NCBI RefSeq assembly: GCF_030294945.1
Contig: NZ_AP018448.1
Coordinates: 2,604,001-2,668,000, forward strand
Direction of reading: 5' to 3'
From: Streptomyces graminofaciens
Lineage (GTDB): Bacteria; Actinomycetota; Actinomycetes; Streptomycetales; Streptomycetaceae
Length of the DNA: 64,000 bases
Shown: positions 42,243-50,785 of the stretch, piece by piece
Layout: every line of letters begins with the position of its first letter
Position numbering within the stretch: the stretch's first letter is position 1
Notes under the pieces: generated by a model
Database searches by the model: none
Seen by the model: only the letters and a program-made list of their open reading frames with translations
What the model was told of the DNA's origin: nothing
Program-made: the position numbers and the translations under genes

Positions 42243-43568
42243 CTACCAGCCCGGCAGGCCGAGCTGCTGGGCCTGCTTCTTGACGTCCTTGTCGTACTGG
42301 GCGGCGGCCGTCTTCGCGTTCGTGATGCCGGAGCCGACCTGGACGGAGATCTGGTCGAGGCTCGGGCCCTTCACCGGGGACAGGAACTCCAGCGCCGGGC
42401 TCTGGGCGCCGTCGGAGAAGTAGGCGGCGACGTCCTTGGTGATCGTCGGGACGTCCGTCGGCAGGGTGCAGCCCTTGACCAGGTACGGTCCGGTGGGAGT
42501 CGACGCCTTGGCCTGGGCGGCGCAGCCGGCCGGGCTCGCGGCGAACGCGAGGAGTTTCCTGACCGCGGCGAGCTTGTCGCCCGTGGTGGTCTTCGGGACG
42601 TACAGGGCGTTGGGGAACCACGCCGTCAGGCCGTTGGCGGCGGCGTCGTCGCCGGGCAGGGCGAAGAACCCGATGTCGTTCAGCTGGTCGGGGTTGCTCG
42701 TCCTGATCCCGCTGATGACGGTGGAGAGCATCGGGTACTGGGCGCCCTTGCCGGTGGCCAGCATCTCCAGGCCCTTGACGAGGGTGGCCGAGGCGAAGTC
42801 GGAGTTCTGCAGCTTCAGGTCGTGGATCTGTTGGAGGTGCTGGAAGCCCTTGATCGCGTTGGCGTCGGTGGCGAACTTCACCTTGTTGTCCGTGTAGTCC
42901 TTGGTGAAGGTGGGCTCCGCGGCGGCCACGTTGTGGAAGTCGCCGAGGACGAGGAGCTGGGAGGTCCAGGTGTCCTGGTAGGTCTGGATGACCGGGGCGA
43001 TGCCGGCGGCCTTGATCTTCTTGCTGTTGGCGATGAACTCCGCCCAGGTCTTCGGCACCGTCAGGCCGAGCTTGGCGTAGACCTTCTTGTTGTAGAGGAC
43101 GCCGCCTCCGAGCGCCGAGCCCAGGGGGACGCCGTACGTCTGGCTGCCGGCGGTGACCTGGCTGACGAACGACTGGTCGAGGTTCTTGACGTACGGGTCC
43201 TGGGTGAGCGGCGTGAGGTTTTTCGCCGGGTCGATCTGCTGGAACAGCGAGCCCACGTTGTAGACGAAGAGGTCGTTCATGCTGCCGGTCTGCAGCCGCG
43301 TCTTGATGAGGTTGTCGCCGTCGGCTCCGCCGGGGCGCGTCTCCACGCTGACCCTGATCTTCGGGTTCTTCGCCTCGAAGTCCTTCGCCAGCTGCTTGAC
43401 GGCCTGGAGGTTGTCGGGCGCGTTGTCGACCAGCAGCTTGATCGTCGTGGCGTCGCCATCCCCGTCGGACGAGCCGAGAGAGCCCGCGCCGCACGCGCTG
43501 AGCAGCAGCGGCAGAACGGCGGCTGCGGCGACAGCCGCCCTTCTCTTGGCGAGAGTGCTTGACCTCAT
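42243..43568 (-). CDS. sugar ABC transporter solute-binding lipoprotein
   Basis: 441 residues. Lipoprotein signal with lipobox LLLSACGAG, acylated Cys26. The body is a family 1 extracellular solute-binding protein (TTIKLLVDNAPDNLQAVKQL; DLFVYNVGSLFQQIDPAKNL; AALDQ-type Asp/Asn-rich cleft). GAAGGAA precedes the ATG. It heads the transport-glycosidase operon and faces the LacI gene; the LacI-type operator at 43592 lies just upstream. Ligand unknown; gene context suggests arabino- or rhamno-oligosaccharides. Confidence 0.9.
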   Translation of the reverse strand: MRSSTLAKRRAAVAAAAVLPLLLSACGAGSLGSSDGDGDATTIKLLVDNAPDNLQAVKQLAKDFEAKNPKIRVSVETRPGGADGDNLIKTRLQTGSMNDLFVYNVGSLFQQIDPAKNLTPLTQDPYVKNLDQSFVSQVTAGSQTYGVPLGSALGGGVLYNKKVYAKLGLTVPKTWAEFIANSKKIKAAGIAPVIQTYQDTWTSQLLVLGDFHNVAAAEPTFTKDYTDNKVKFATDANAIKGFQHLQQIHDLKLQNSDFASATLVKGLEMLATGKGAQYPMLSTVISGIRTSNPDQLNDIGFFALPGDDAAANGLTAWFPNALYVPKTTTGDKLAAVRKLLAFAASPAGCAAQAKASTPTGPYLVKGCTLPTDVPTITKDVAAYFSDGAQSPALEFLSPVKGPSLDQISVQVGSGITNAKTAAAQYDKDVKKQAQQLGLPGW

Positions 43569-43591
43569 GACGTTCCTTCGTTCGAGCGGGG

Positions 43592-43605
43592 ATGAAACGA
43601 TTCAA
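43592..43605. promoter_or_regulatory. LacI-type operator upstream of the transport operon
   Basis: ATGAAACGATTCAA is near-palindromic around TGAA...TTCA and has the central CG of LacI/GalR operators. Its reverse-strand near-twin TTGAAACGACTCAA (12 of 14 identical) occurs at 45160-45173 upstream of the intracellular GH78 gene. Confidence 0.55.
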
Positions 43606-43788
43606 TTCGGCGGCGCGACACCGGCGGTCGATGTCCGCGGGCAGGCTTGGGAGCACCGTGACGAGCGGAGTCACCGAGTCGACCGGGTCGGCCGATCACA
43701 GCACTCGGAAGCTGTGGATTCTCCGGTCACAGTCGACCGCCCCTGAGACTCTGGGCAGCCTTGACTGCGGCACAGTCGACGCTTCCAC

Positions 43789-43814
43789 CCCTTCGTGTAA
43801 CGTGCCACGAAGGG
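43789..43814. promoter_or_regulatory. inverted repeat and second LacI motif in the divergent promoter region
   Basis: CCCTTCGTG and CACGAAGGG form perfect 9-bp arms over 8 bases. Inside lies GTGTAACGTGCCAC (43795-43808), 12 of 14 identical to the perfect palindrome GTGGAACGTTCCAC at 45176. A further CGTT/AACG palindrome is at 43869-43881. The remaining bases of the roughly 360-base region between the divergent genes show nothing else. Confidence 0.5.
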
Positions 43815-43927
43815 ACGCCCCAAAGGTTGAAGCGAAGAGGCAGCAGCCGTCAAGCCATCTGCGAGTAACGTTCGCGAAACGCCAAATGGGGCAGAGTGGC
43901 GCATGCCAACGGAGGTGGGGACCCCCA

Positions 43928-44968
43928 GTGCAACCAGCAGGCGGTTCGAAGAGAGTCACTATCGCCGATGTCGCGCGCAGCGCCGGTGTGTCCACCTCCG
44001 CAGTGTCGAAGGTGATGAACAACGCCTACGGGGTGAGCCCGGCGATGCGTGAGCGGGTGCAGTCGGCCATGGCGGAGCTGGGCTACCGCCCGCACGCCGC
44101 CGCCCGCGGCATGAGGGGCCGCACCTACACGCTCGGCGTCCTCCTCGCGAGCATCCGCAACGCCTTCTACGCCGACCTCCTGGACGGTGTGAACGCGACC
44201 CTGCGGGACGGCGAGTACGCGCTGCTCCTCGGCTCCAGCGGCACCTCCGAGATGGAGGACCAGACCAAGCTGATCCACGCCATGGTGGATCGGCAGATGG
44301 ACGGCCTGATCCTGATCGCGCCCGCCGTCCCACGAACCGAGGTGGTGCGCGTCGCGGCCGAGGTGCCGACGGTGGTGATCGGCCACCACGACCCCTCCCC
44401 GGTGTACGACTGCGTGGTCAATCAGGACGGAGTCGGCGTCGACCTGGTCATCGACCACCTGGTCGACCTCGGACACCGGGACATCGCCCACATATCGCAT
44501 CCCACGGTGCGCGGCAGCCAGTGGGAGCAACGGCCCGAGCACCACGTCCGGGCCGCCTACCGTGAGGCGATGACCCGCCACGGCCTGGCGGACCTGACCC
44601 GCGTGGTGCACTCCGGGTACTCGGACGAGGGCGGCTACCGCGGCGCCATGGAACTGCTCACCTCCACCAGCCCGCCCACCGCGATCTTCGCCGGCGCGGA
44701 CGTCGCCGCCACCGGCGTCTTCCGGGCCGCCGCCGAGCTCGGCCTGCGCATCCCCGACGACCTCTCGCTCGCCGGATACAACAACACCTCCGTCGCCGCA
44801 CTCGCGCCGGTGAACCTGACCAGCGTCGACCAGGCCGGGGCCATGATGGGCGCAACCGCCGCCCGGCTGCTGCTGGAGCGGATCGAGAAGCGGCGCGACC
44901 GCGCTGTCGTCATGGCCTCGACACCACACCTGGTGACGCGCGGCAGTACCGCACCACCACGCGGCTGA
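43928..44968 (+). CDS. LacI-family regulator of the rhamnoside/arabinan locus
   Basis: 346 residues. Helix-turn-helix and hinge: VTIADVARSAGVSTSAVSKV near residue 10, ending YRPHAAARGMRG. The periplasmic-binding-protein-like effector domain follows (TLGVLLASIRNAFYADLLDG; DGLILIAPAVPR; TAIFAGADVAATGVFRAA). The frame is open more than 100 codons upstream, but family proteins start just before the helix-turn-helix; GTG 43928 with GGAGG about 12 bases upstream is chosen, with ATG 43886 as an alternative. It is divergent from the transport operon and probably represses it and the GH78 gene at 45207 through the shared motifs. Confidence 0.87.
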   Translation: MQPAGGSKRVTIADVARSAGVSTSAVSKVMNNAYGVSPAMRERVQSAMAELGYRPHAAARGMRGRTYTLGVLLASIRNAFYADLLDGVNATLRDGEYALLLGSSGTSEMEDQTKLIHAMVDRQMDGLILIAPAVPRTEVVRVAAEVPTVVIGHHDPSPVYDCVVNQDGVGVDLVIDHLVDLGHRDIAHISHPTVRGSQWEQRPEHHVRAAYREAMTRHGLADLTRVVHSGYSDEGGYRGAMELLTSTSPPTAIFAGADVAATGVFRAAAELGLRIPDDLSLAGYNNTSVAALAPVNLTSVDQAGAMMGATAARLLLERIEKRRDRAVVMASTPHLVTRGSTAPPRG

Positions 44969-45010
44969 CCCGCCTGCGCTTCGGCCACCCCGAGCACGGC
45001 CGAGGCCACA

Positions 45011-45074
45011 CCACAGCCACAGCCACAGCCACAGCCACAGCCACGACCGCGACACCGACACCGACACCGACACC
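45011..45074. repeat. hexanucleotide microsatellites
   Basis: Five exact copies of CCACAG (45011-45040) are followed ten bases later by four exact copies of GACACC (45051-45074). They lie between the LacI and GH78 genes, just outside any supported reading frame. Copy number could vary between strains and shift the spacing of this intergenic region. Confidence 0.85.
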
Positions 45075-45159
45075 GACCGAGTACACGGGTGCCGGACGGA
45101 TTTCGGATCCGCCGGACTCCCTCTCCCCTCTTGACGCGACGGGCACCTTCACTCCACGG

Positions 45160-45189
45160 TTGAGTCGTTTCAAACGTGGAACGTTCCAC
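45160..45189 (+). promoter_or_regulatory. paired LacI-type operators upstream of the intracellular GH78 gene
   Basis: TTGAGTCGTTTCAA (45160-45173) is the reverse of the motif at 43592. It is followed at once by GTGGAACGTTCCAC (45176-45189), a perfect 14-bp palindrome related to the one at 43795. Both end within 18 bases of the start codon, so a bound repressor would block transcription directly. Confidence 0.65.
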
Positions 45190-45206
45190 ACAAGCAAGGA
45201 GCCGGC

Positions 45207-48011
45207 ATGAGTCTTGAGCGTCCGGAACCCGGCACCGAAGTGGTGTCGGTCCGCTTCGAGCACCGCGCGGACACACTAGGCGTCGGCACCCCCGAACCCC
45301 GCCTGTCCTGGCAGATCCGCACCGACGACCCCACCTGGCGGCAGACGGCGTACGAGGTCGAACTGGACGGCGGCACGACGGCAAGGGTCGAGTCGGCCGA
45401 GCAGGTGCTGGTGCCGTGGCCCTTCGCGCCCCTGGCCTCGCGCGGCCGGGCGAGCGTCCGGATCCGGGTGGCCTCCGGAACGCGCTGGAGCGACTGGAGC
45501 GCGCCCGCCACCATGGAGACGGGCCTGCTGCGCCCCGAGGACTGGACCGCCCGCTTCATCACCCCCCACCGGCACGGCTCCCTGGACGCGCCCGCCCCAG
45601 AGCTCATACGGACGGTCGCGCTGCGGGAGGACGTGATCTCGGCCCGCTTCTACGCCACCGCTCACGGTGTCTACACCGCGTCCCTCAACGGCACCCGGGT
45701 CGGCGACGAGATACTCGCCCCCGGCTGGACCAGCTACCGCCACCGGCTGCGGTACCAGACCCACGACGTCACCCCGCTGCTGAACAAGGGTGAGAACAGC
45801 CTCTCGGTCGTGCTCGGCAACGGCTGGTACCGCGGTCACCTCGGCTGGTGGGGCGCCCGCGCCCTGTACGGCGGCCGACTGGCCCTGCTCGCGCAGCTGG
45901 AGGTCCGCTATGCCGACGGTTCGGTGGAGATCTTCGGCACCGACGAGCAGTGGCGGGCCCGGGACACCGGAATCCTCGCGGACGACCTCTACCAGGGTCA
46001 GCGCACCGACCTGCGGTTCACGCCGAGCGCAGCCGACGGTCCGGTGGACGTGCTGCCCGACGAGGAGGCCGACCTGGCCCGGCTCGTGGCCCCGGAGGGA
46101 CCGCCGGTACGCGTCACCGAGGTGCTGCCAGCGTCGAAGGTCTGGCAGTCGCCGTCCGGCCGTACGCTCGTCGACTTCGGGCAGAACGTCGTCGGCTGGG
46201 TCCGGCTGCGCGTGCGTGACACCACGGCCGGTGCCGAGGTCGTCGTCCGGCACTCCGAGGTGCTGGAGAACGAGGAGCTGTGCACCAGGCCGCTGCGGAC
46301 GGCCGACGCCACCGACACCTACCTCCTGGCCGACGCCGAGGAAGCCGTCCTCGAACCCTCGCTGACCTTCCACGGTTTCCGGTACGCCGAGATCACCGGC
46401 GTACCGGACCTGGCGGCCGAGGACCTGCACGCCGTGGTGGTGAGCAGCGACCTGCGCCGCACGGGCTGGTTCTCCTGCTCCGATCCGGACCTGGAGCAGT
46501 TCCACGACAATGTCGTCCGGGGCACGCGGGGCAACTTCCTGGACATACCGACGGACTGCCCGCAGCGCGACGAGCGGCTCGGCTGGACCGGCGACATCCA
46601 GGTCTTCTCCCCCACCGCCTCCTTCCTCTTCGACGCGGCGGGCTTCCTGTCCTCCTGGCTCGCCGACCTCGCCGCCGACCAGCACGCGGACGGCGCGGTG
46701 CCCTGGGTGATCCCCGACGTCCTGGACACCGAGGCCCCGACGGCGGCGGCCTGGGGCGACGCGGCGCCGGTGGTGCCCTGGGTGCTGTACGAGCGCTACG
46801 GCGACCTGGGCGTCCTTGAGCGGCAGTTCAGCAGCGCCCGCGGCTGGGTCGACAAGATCGCCTCACTCACCACCGACGGAGTATGGGTGGGCGGGTTCCA
46901 GTTCGGCGACTGGCTCGACCCGGCCGCTCCGCCCAGCGACCCGTTCGCCGCCCGCACGCCGCCGGACGTCGTCGCCACCGCCTGCCTGGCCCGGTGCGCC
47001 GACGTCGTCGCCCGCACCGCTGAGGTACTGGGCCGCTCCGAGGAGGCCGCACGCTACTCCGCGCTCGCCGGCCGGACCCGCGAGGCGTTCGCCCGCGCGT
47101 TCGTCACGCCGGCGGGCCGGGTGCTGGGCGACTCGCCGACCGCCTACGCCATGGCCCTGCAGTGGGGCCTGCTGCCCACGGTGCGGCAGCGTGAGGCCGC
47201 CGGACGCAGGCTCGCCGACCTGGTCCGCACGAACGGCTTCCGTATCGCCACCGGATTCGTCGGCACGCCACTGATGACCGACGCCCTCACCTCCGTCGGC
47301 CGCCCGGACCTCGCCCACCGGCTGCTGCTGGAGAAATGCTGCCCGTCCTGGCTGTATCCCGTGACGATGGGCGCCACCACTGTCTGGGAACGCTGGGACA
47401 GTCTGCTGCCCGACGGCACGGTCAACCCCGGTCAGATGACCTCCTTCAACCACTACGCGCTCGGGGCCGTCGCCGACTGGATGCACCGCACGGTGGCGGG
47501 ACTGGCCCCGGCCGCACCCGGCTACCGGGAGATCACCGTGCGCCCGTTGCCGGACCGGTCACTGACCCACGCCACGGCCGTGCATCTCACTCCGTACGGC
47601 GAGGCATCGGTGAGCTGGCGGCGCGAGGACGGCCGCTTCCACCTGAAGGCGGTCGTGCCGGTGGGAACACGGGCCACCGTCCACCTGCCCGGTTCCGGAC
47701 AGCCTCCGGTGACCGTGGCCCACGGCACGCACACCTGGACCACCGACGATCCCTGCCTCGCCCCGGCACCGCCCGAAGTGGTCACCGTGCGGGACCTGAT
47801 GGACGAGCCCGGCCTCTGGGGGCGCACGGTCGGCGTCCTGACCCGGCACGGCCTGGGTGACGACTCCGCCCAACTGGCCCGGCGGCTGGGGCCCTTCCTG
47901 GACCTGCCGGCCGGCCGACTGCCCACGCTGCTCAACAAGGTCCTCTTCGAAGACGGCGGCGCCGACGCCGCCGCCGAGCTCGACGCCCTGCTGAGCGGCA
48001 GGACGAGCTGA
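45207..48011 (+). CDS. intracellular alpha-L-rhamnosidase (GH78)
   Basis: 934 residues without a signal peptide, the usual size for Bacillus RhaB-like enzymes. N-terminal fibronectin-like and beta-sandwich domains (PEPRLSWQIRTDDPTWRQTA; PGWTSYRHRLRYQTHDVTPL) precede the barrel. The catalytic stretch DCPQRDERLGWTGD is at about 451-464, with the general-acid Glu, and the base Glu in TTVWERWDSLLPDG is near 728. A C-terminal extension of about 65 residues (VTVRDLMDEPGLWGRTVGVL and onward) follows the last beta domain and is unusual. AAGGAG precedes the ATG. It releases rhamnose from imported rhamnosides; promoter carries two LacI-type operators. Confidence 0.88.
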   Translation: MSLERPEPGTEVVSVRFEHRADTLGVGTPEPRLSWQIRTDDPTWRQTAYEVELDGGTTARVESAEQVLVPWPFAPLASRGRASVRIRVASGTRWSDWSAPATMETGLLRPEDWTARFITPHRHGSLDAPAPELIRTVALREDVISARFYATAHGVYTASLNGTRVGDEILAPGWTSYRHRLRYQTHDVTPLLNKGENSLSVVLGNGWYRGHLGWWGARALYGGRLALLAQLEVRYADGSVEIFGTDEQWRARDTGILADDLYQGQRTDLRFTPSAADGPVDVLPDEEADLARLVAPEGPPVRVTEVLPASKVWQSPSGRTLVDFGQNVVGWVRLRVRDTTAGAEVVVRHSEVLENEELCTRPLRTADATDTYLLADAEEAVLEPSLTFHGFRYAEITGVPDLAAEDLHAVVVSSDLRRTGWFSCSDPDLEQFHDNVVRGTRGNFLDIPTDCPQRDERLGWTGDIQVFSPTASFLFDAAGFLSSWLADLAADQHADGAVPWVIPDVLDTEAPTAAAWGDAAPVVPWVLYERYGDLGVLERQFSSARGWVDKIASLTTDGVWVGGFQFGDWLDPAAPPSDPFAARTPPDVVATACLARCADVVARTAEVLGRSEEAARYSALAGRTREAFARAFVTPAGRVLGDSPTAYAMALQWGLLPTVRQREAAGRRLADLVRTNGFRIATGFVGTPLMTDALTSVGRPDLAHRLLLEKCCPSWLYPVTMGATTVWERWDSLLPDGTVNPGQMTSFNHYALGAVADWMHRTVAGLAPAAPGYREITVRPLPDRSLTHATAVHLTPYGEASVSWRREDGRFHLKAVVPVGTRATVHLPGSGQPPVTVAHGTHTWTTDDPCLAPAPPEVVTVRDLMDEPGLWGRTVGVLTRHGLGDDSAQLARRLGPFLDLPAGRLPTLLNKVLFEDGGADAAAELDALLSGRTS

Positions 48012-48022
48012 CATCCACGGGA

Positions 48023-48080
48023 ACACCGCCCGGGGTCTCACTGCCGGAGGCAGATGTCTCAGCCGAGGCCGGGGCGGTGT
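48023..48080 (+). terminator. weak stem-loop after the intracellular GH78 gene
   Basis: ACACCGCCC (48023-48031) pairs with GGGCGGTGT (48072-48080) over a long loop that contains a small CTGCC/GGCAG hairpin (48041-48053). Probably the terminator between convergent genes. Confidence 0.4.
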
Positions 48081-48183
48081 GCGTGGGCGACGGCCCGGTC
48101 GACGACCACTGTGTTCACCCCGGGAGCAGACCGTAACCGCTCCCGGTCCCGGTGGATCCCTCGCCCCGTTCCACCGCTCCGAG

Positions 48184-49353
48184 CTACTTGTGGCGCCGCC
48201 ACTCGCGTCCGCCGTCGCGAGAGACATACAGCCCCTCACCCTTCACCAGGTCGTACGACGGCGTCGCCGCGTCCACGATGCCGTAGAGCGTCGTGCCCTC
48301 GACGGTCAACGACGTGAACGCCGCCGGCGTCCTCAGCTCGCGGAAGACGCCGTTGGCACGGTCGGCGGCCAGCCAGTAACGGCCACCCGTCCCGCCGACG
48401 AGCAGCCGCCCGTCCGACAGCACCTCCAGGACCAGCGACTCCGGCCCCGCATTGAGCTTCTTCCAGGGAATGCCACCGGCAAGGAGCGTCCGCCAGTGCC
48501 TGCCGCCGTCCGTCGTCACCAGCAGGCCACGCACACGCACATCCTCGAGCCCGTCCTCGTCCTCACCCACCACCTGGGCCAGGGACAGCGCCGCGGTACC
48601 GCCCCGCGCCGCAAGGTCACCCCCCAAGTACGGCTTCGCGACAGCCTCGGAGCCGAGAGTGCGACCGTCACGCTGCCACACGACACTGTGGGGCTCCTCA
48701 GTCAGAGGCTGAACCATGCTCCAGACCGTGCCCCGCTCGTCGACGGCGAAGCCGATGGCGGCCTCCGGCACACCGGCCGGCGGCGCCACCGTGCGCGTGG
48801 CAGGGCGGTAGACGAGGGTCGACGGCTGTTCGGAGAGCAGGATGTCGCCGCGGCGGGTGCCCAACGGCCTCTCGGCCACGGCGAACTTGTGCCGCTTGCC
48901 GCGCACATCAAGAACGTACGCCCCCTTGGCACCCTCGTCCGGCACCCGCACGAAGCCCCCCGGCGCCCCCTTGAACGAGACCCGCGACGCCTCCATGTCC
49001 GTATGCTCCGCGTGCTGGGCGACCGTACGGCCGTCGCGGCTGACGATGCGCCAGGCGGTGGCGGCCGGCCCCTCGTCGTCCTCCACGTTGCCGAGGTCGT
49101 ACGTCAGGAGCAGCGAGCCGTCGTCCGCGCGCACCACGTCGGCGGGTGCGCCGGCCATCTCGATGACGTCGGCGGGGCGCGGATGAGGGTCTCGCAGGAC
49201 GCGCTTGTACTTCGCCTCGCGGTCCCCGGAGTTCCCGTCGTCGGAGCCCCCGTCCCCGGCGCCACCTGTGCCGCAGGCGGTCAGCGCCAGCACCGCACTC
49301 GCCGCGGCCACGAGCCCGACCGTCCGCCCACCGCGATTCCTCAGCCATGCCAT
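48184..49353 (-). CDS. lipoprotein with beta-propeller-like repeats, unknown function
   Basis: 389 residues. Signal peptide with lipobox VLALTACGTG (acylated Cys27), then an Asp/Gly/Ser-rich spacer. The remainder resembles a sialidase/BNR-like propeller: Asp-box-like units LLVTTDGGRHWRTLL near residue 285 and LYVSRDGGREWRRH at the end. It probably acts as a binding protein at the cell surface, without visible catalytic residues. The ATG at 49353 has GAGGA seven bases before it; a GTG two codons upstream sits too close to that site. It stands alone. Confidence 0.72.
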   Translation of the reverse strand: MAWLRNRGGRTVGLVAAASAVLALTACGTGGAGDGGSDDGNSGDREAKYKRVLRDPHPRPADVIEMAGAPADVVRADDGSLLLTYDLGNVEDDEGPAATAWRIVSRDGRTVAQHAEHTDMEASRVSFKGAPGGFVRVPDEGAKGAYVLDVRGKRHKFAVAERPLGTRRGDILLSEQPSTLVYRPATRTVAPPAGVPEAAIGFAVDERGTVWSMVQPLTEEPHSVVWQRDGRTLGSEAVAKPYLGGDLAARGGTAALSLAQVVGEDEDGLEDVRVRGLLVTTDGGRHWRTLLAGGIPWKKLNAGPESLVLEVLSDGRLLVGGTGGRYWLAADRANGVFRELRTPAAFTSLTVEGTTLYGIVDAATPSYDLVKGEGLYVSRDGGREWRRHK

Positions 49354-49528
49354 GGCCACATCCTCACATGAGTCGGCGGCCGCCCCGACGGGAGTAACGA
49401 CCTTGGGAGCGATACCAGCCCCGGATCTGCCTGGCGGTCTGGGCCCCTGCGCGATCAGGACGCCGCTGAGGAGGAGTGGTGCCGTCAGGCGGATCGCGGT
49501 CGCCGCTGTCTTGACCGGCGTGTCTTGG

Positions 49529-50698
49529 TCAGGGAGTGGACCGCAGCGGTGGCGCCTGCCACGTCATCCCCGGGGGCTGGAGTAGGGGCGAGGGCTCGGG
49601 GCCAGGGTCATCGGTGTCGACGACTCCGGCGGCCGTGTGGTCGAAGTCGGCGGGCCAGCGGGTGTGCTCGCTGGCCACGGCGCCGGTCAGGCGTGCTTCG
49701 ACAAGGTTGGCGGTGCTCAAGTCGGTGCCGCGCAAGTCGGCCATGCGGAGATCAGCGCGTTGGAAGACCGCTCCGTGGGCGACGGCCTTGCGCAGGTTCG
49801 CCTCGCGCAGGTCGGTCTCAGTGAAGTCGGCGTCACGCAAGTCGGTTTCGACCAGCTTCGCGCCCCGTAGGTCGGCCAGAATGCAGCGAGCCCGGCGGAG
49901 AATCGCAGTCGTGAGGTCGGCGTGCCGCAGGTTGACCGAGACCAGGGACGCCTGGGTCAGATTGGCGTGGTACAGGCCCGCGGCCTCCAGGCAAGCGCGG
50001 TCGAAGTTGACCTCGGGGAACCAGAGTCCGTCGCAGTCGGCCCGGCGCAAGTCGGTGATGCTGAGATTGACCCAGGACTGCTCCCGGTGCTGGCACAGCA
50101 CGCCGAGCGCGGTCAGCGCCACCTGGGCGTCGGCGGCGCGAGTCTCCAGGGGTGCGATGTCGTTGATGGGCACGTCTGCCGCCGGTGATTCCGGCCCGGC
50201 GGGTGGCCAGGGCAGGTGCGTACGCAGATACGCGGCCTGGATGGAGATGATGGCCTCCCGGTCGCGGGCGGACTGCTCGGCGATCCGCCACAGCGCGTGC
50301 AACCCGCCGATGCGCACATCCAGCTTGTCGCTGCCGAGCTGGTCGACGGCCCGGCTGAATCGGTCGGTGACGTAGCCCTCCTGGGTGGCGCGCAAACCGT
50401 CCTGACTCACCCGCAGTTGCCGCCAGGTGGCGTACGCGCCGAAGAGCACGACCAGGCCGCCGACCACCTGCAGAAGCGTCGTACGGACATCGTTCACCGC
50501 CTTCAGTCGATCCTGTGCGGCGACGCTCGCCCCGGCGAGATCGTGGTCGACCACCACACCCGGCAGTACGACGAACACCGTGCCTAGAACGACCAGCCCC
50601 GCCGCCCCGGCCAGCAGAGCCACGGCTGCACGACGCCTGACCAGCCCGTCGCGCCATGCCCGCCGCCCGCGGTCCGGTTCCCCCATCTCCATGGGCAC
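49529..50698 (-). CDS. membrane-anchored pentapeptide-repeat protein
   Basis: 389 residues. Two membrane helices (about 22-50 and 75-95, VVGGLVVLFGAYATW) precede a conserved linker (YVTDRFSRAVDQLGSDKLDV; ALWRIAEQSARDREA) seen in many actinobacterial proteins of this type. Residues about 215-340 are pentapeptide repeats, A(D/N)LxX (ANLTQASLVSVNLRHADL; RDADFTETDLREANLRKA), folding as a right-handed beta-helix. The C-terminus is Pro-rich. Function unknown; such helices usually mediate protein contacts. The start is a GTG or one of two ATGs within five codons; a GGAGCCTAGGCTCC palindrome (50700-50713) lies directly upstream. Confidence 0.8.
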   Translation of the reverse strand: MPMEMGEPDRGRRAWRDGLVRRRAAVALLAGAAGLVVLGTVFVVLPGVVVDHDLAGASVAAQDRLKAVNDVRTTLLQVVGGLVVLFGAYATWRQLRVSQDGLRATQEGYVTDRFSRAVDQLGSDKLDVRIGGLHALWRIAEQSARDREAIISIQAAYLRTHLPWPPAGPESPAADVPINDIAPLETRAADAQVALTALGVLCQHREQSWVNLSITDLRRADCDGLWFPEVNFDRACLEAAGLYHANLTQASLVSVNLRHADLTTAILRRARCILADLRGAKLVETDLRDADFTETDLREANLRKAVAHGAVFQRADLRMADLRGTDLSTANLVEARLTGAVASEHTRWPADFDHTAAGVVDTDDPGPEPSPLLQPPGMTWQAPPLRSTP

Positions 50699-50785
50699 AG
50701 GAGCCTAGGCTCCACTCAGTAAACGATCAAGAGTGCTGTGGCACTGGCCCGTGACATGAGAACGGCCTTACGGGTTGGGTAAGTT

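Noticed and set aside
43850..45073. Minus-strand frame starting with Trp-Leu repeats opposite the LacI gene
   Set aside because: The WLWLWL start is only the CCACAG microsatellite read backwards, and the rest is antisense to a clear LacI gene.
50700..50713. GGAGCCTAGGCTCC palindrome as a terminal inverted repeat of the transposon
   Set aside because: It is a self-contained palindrome and no matching copy is seen on the other side of the transposase gene.
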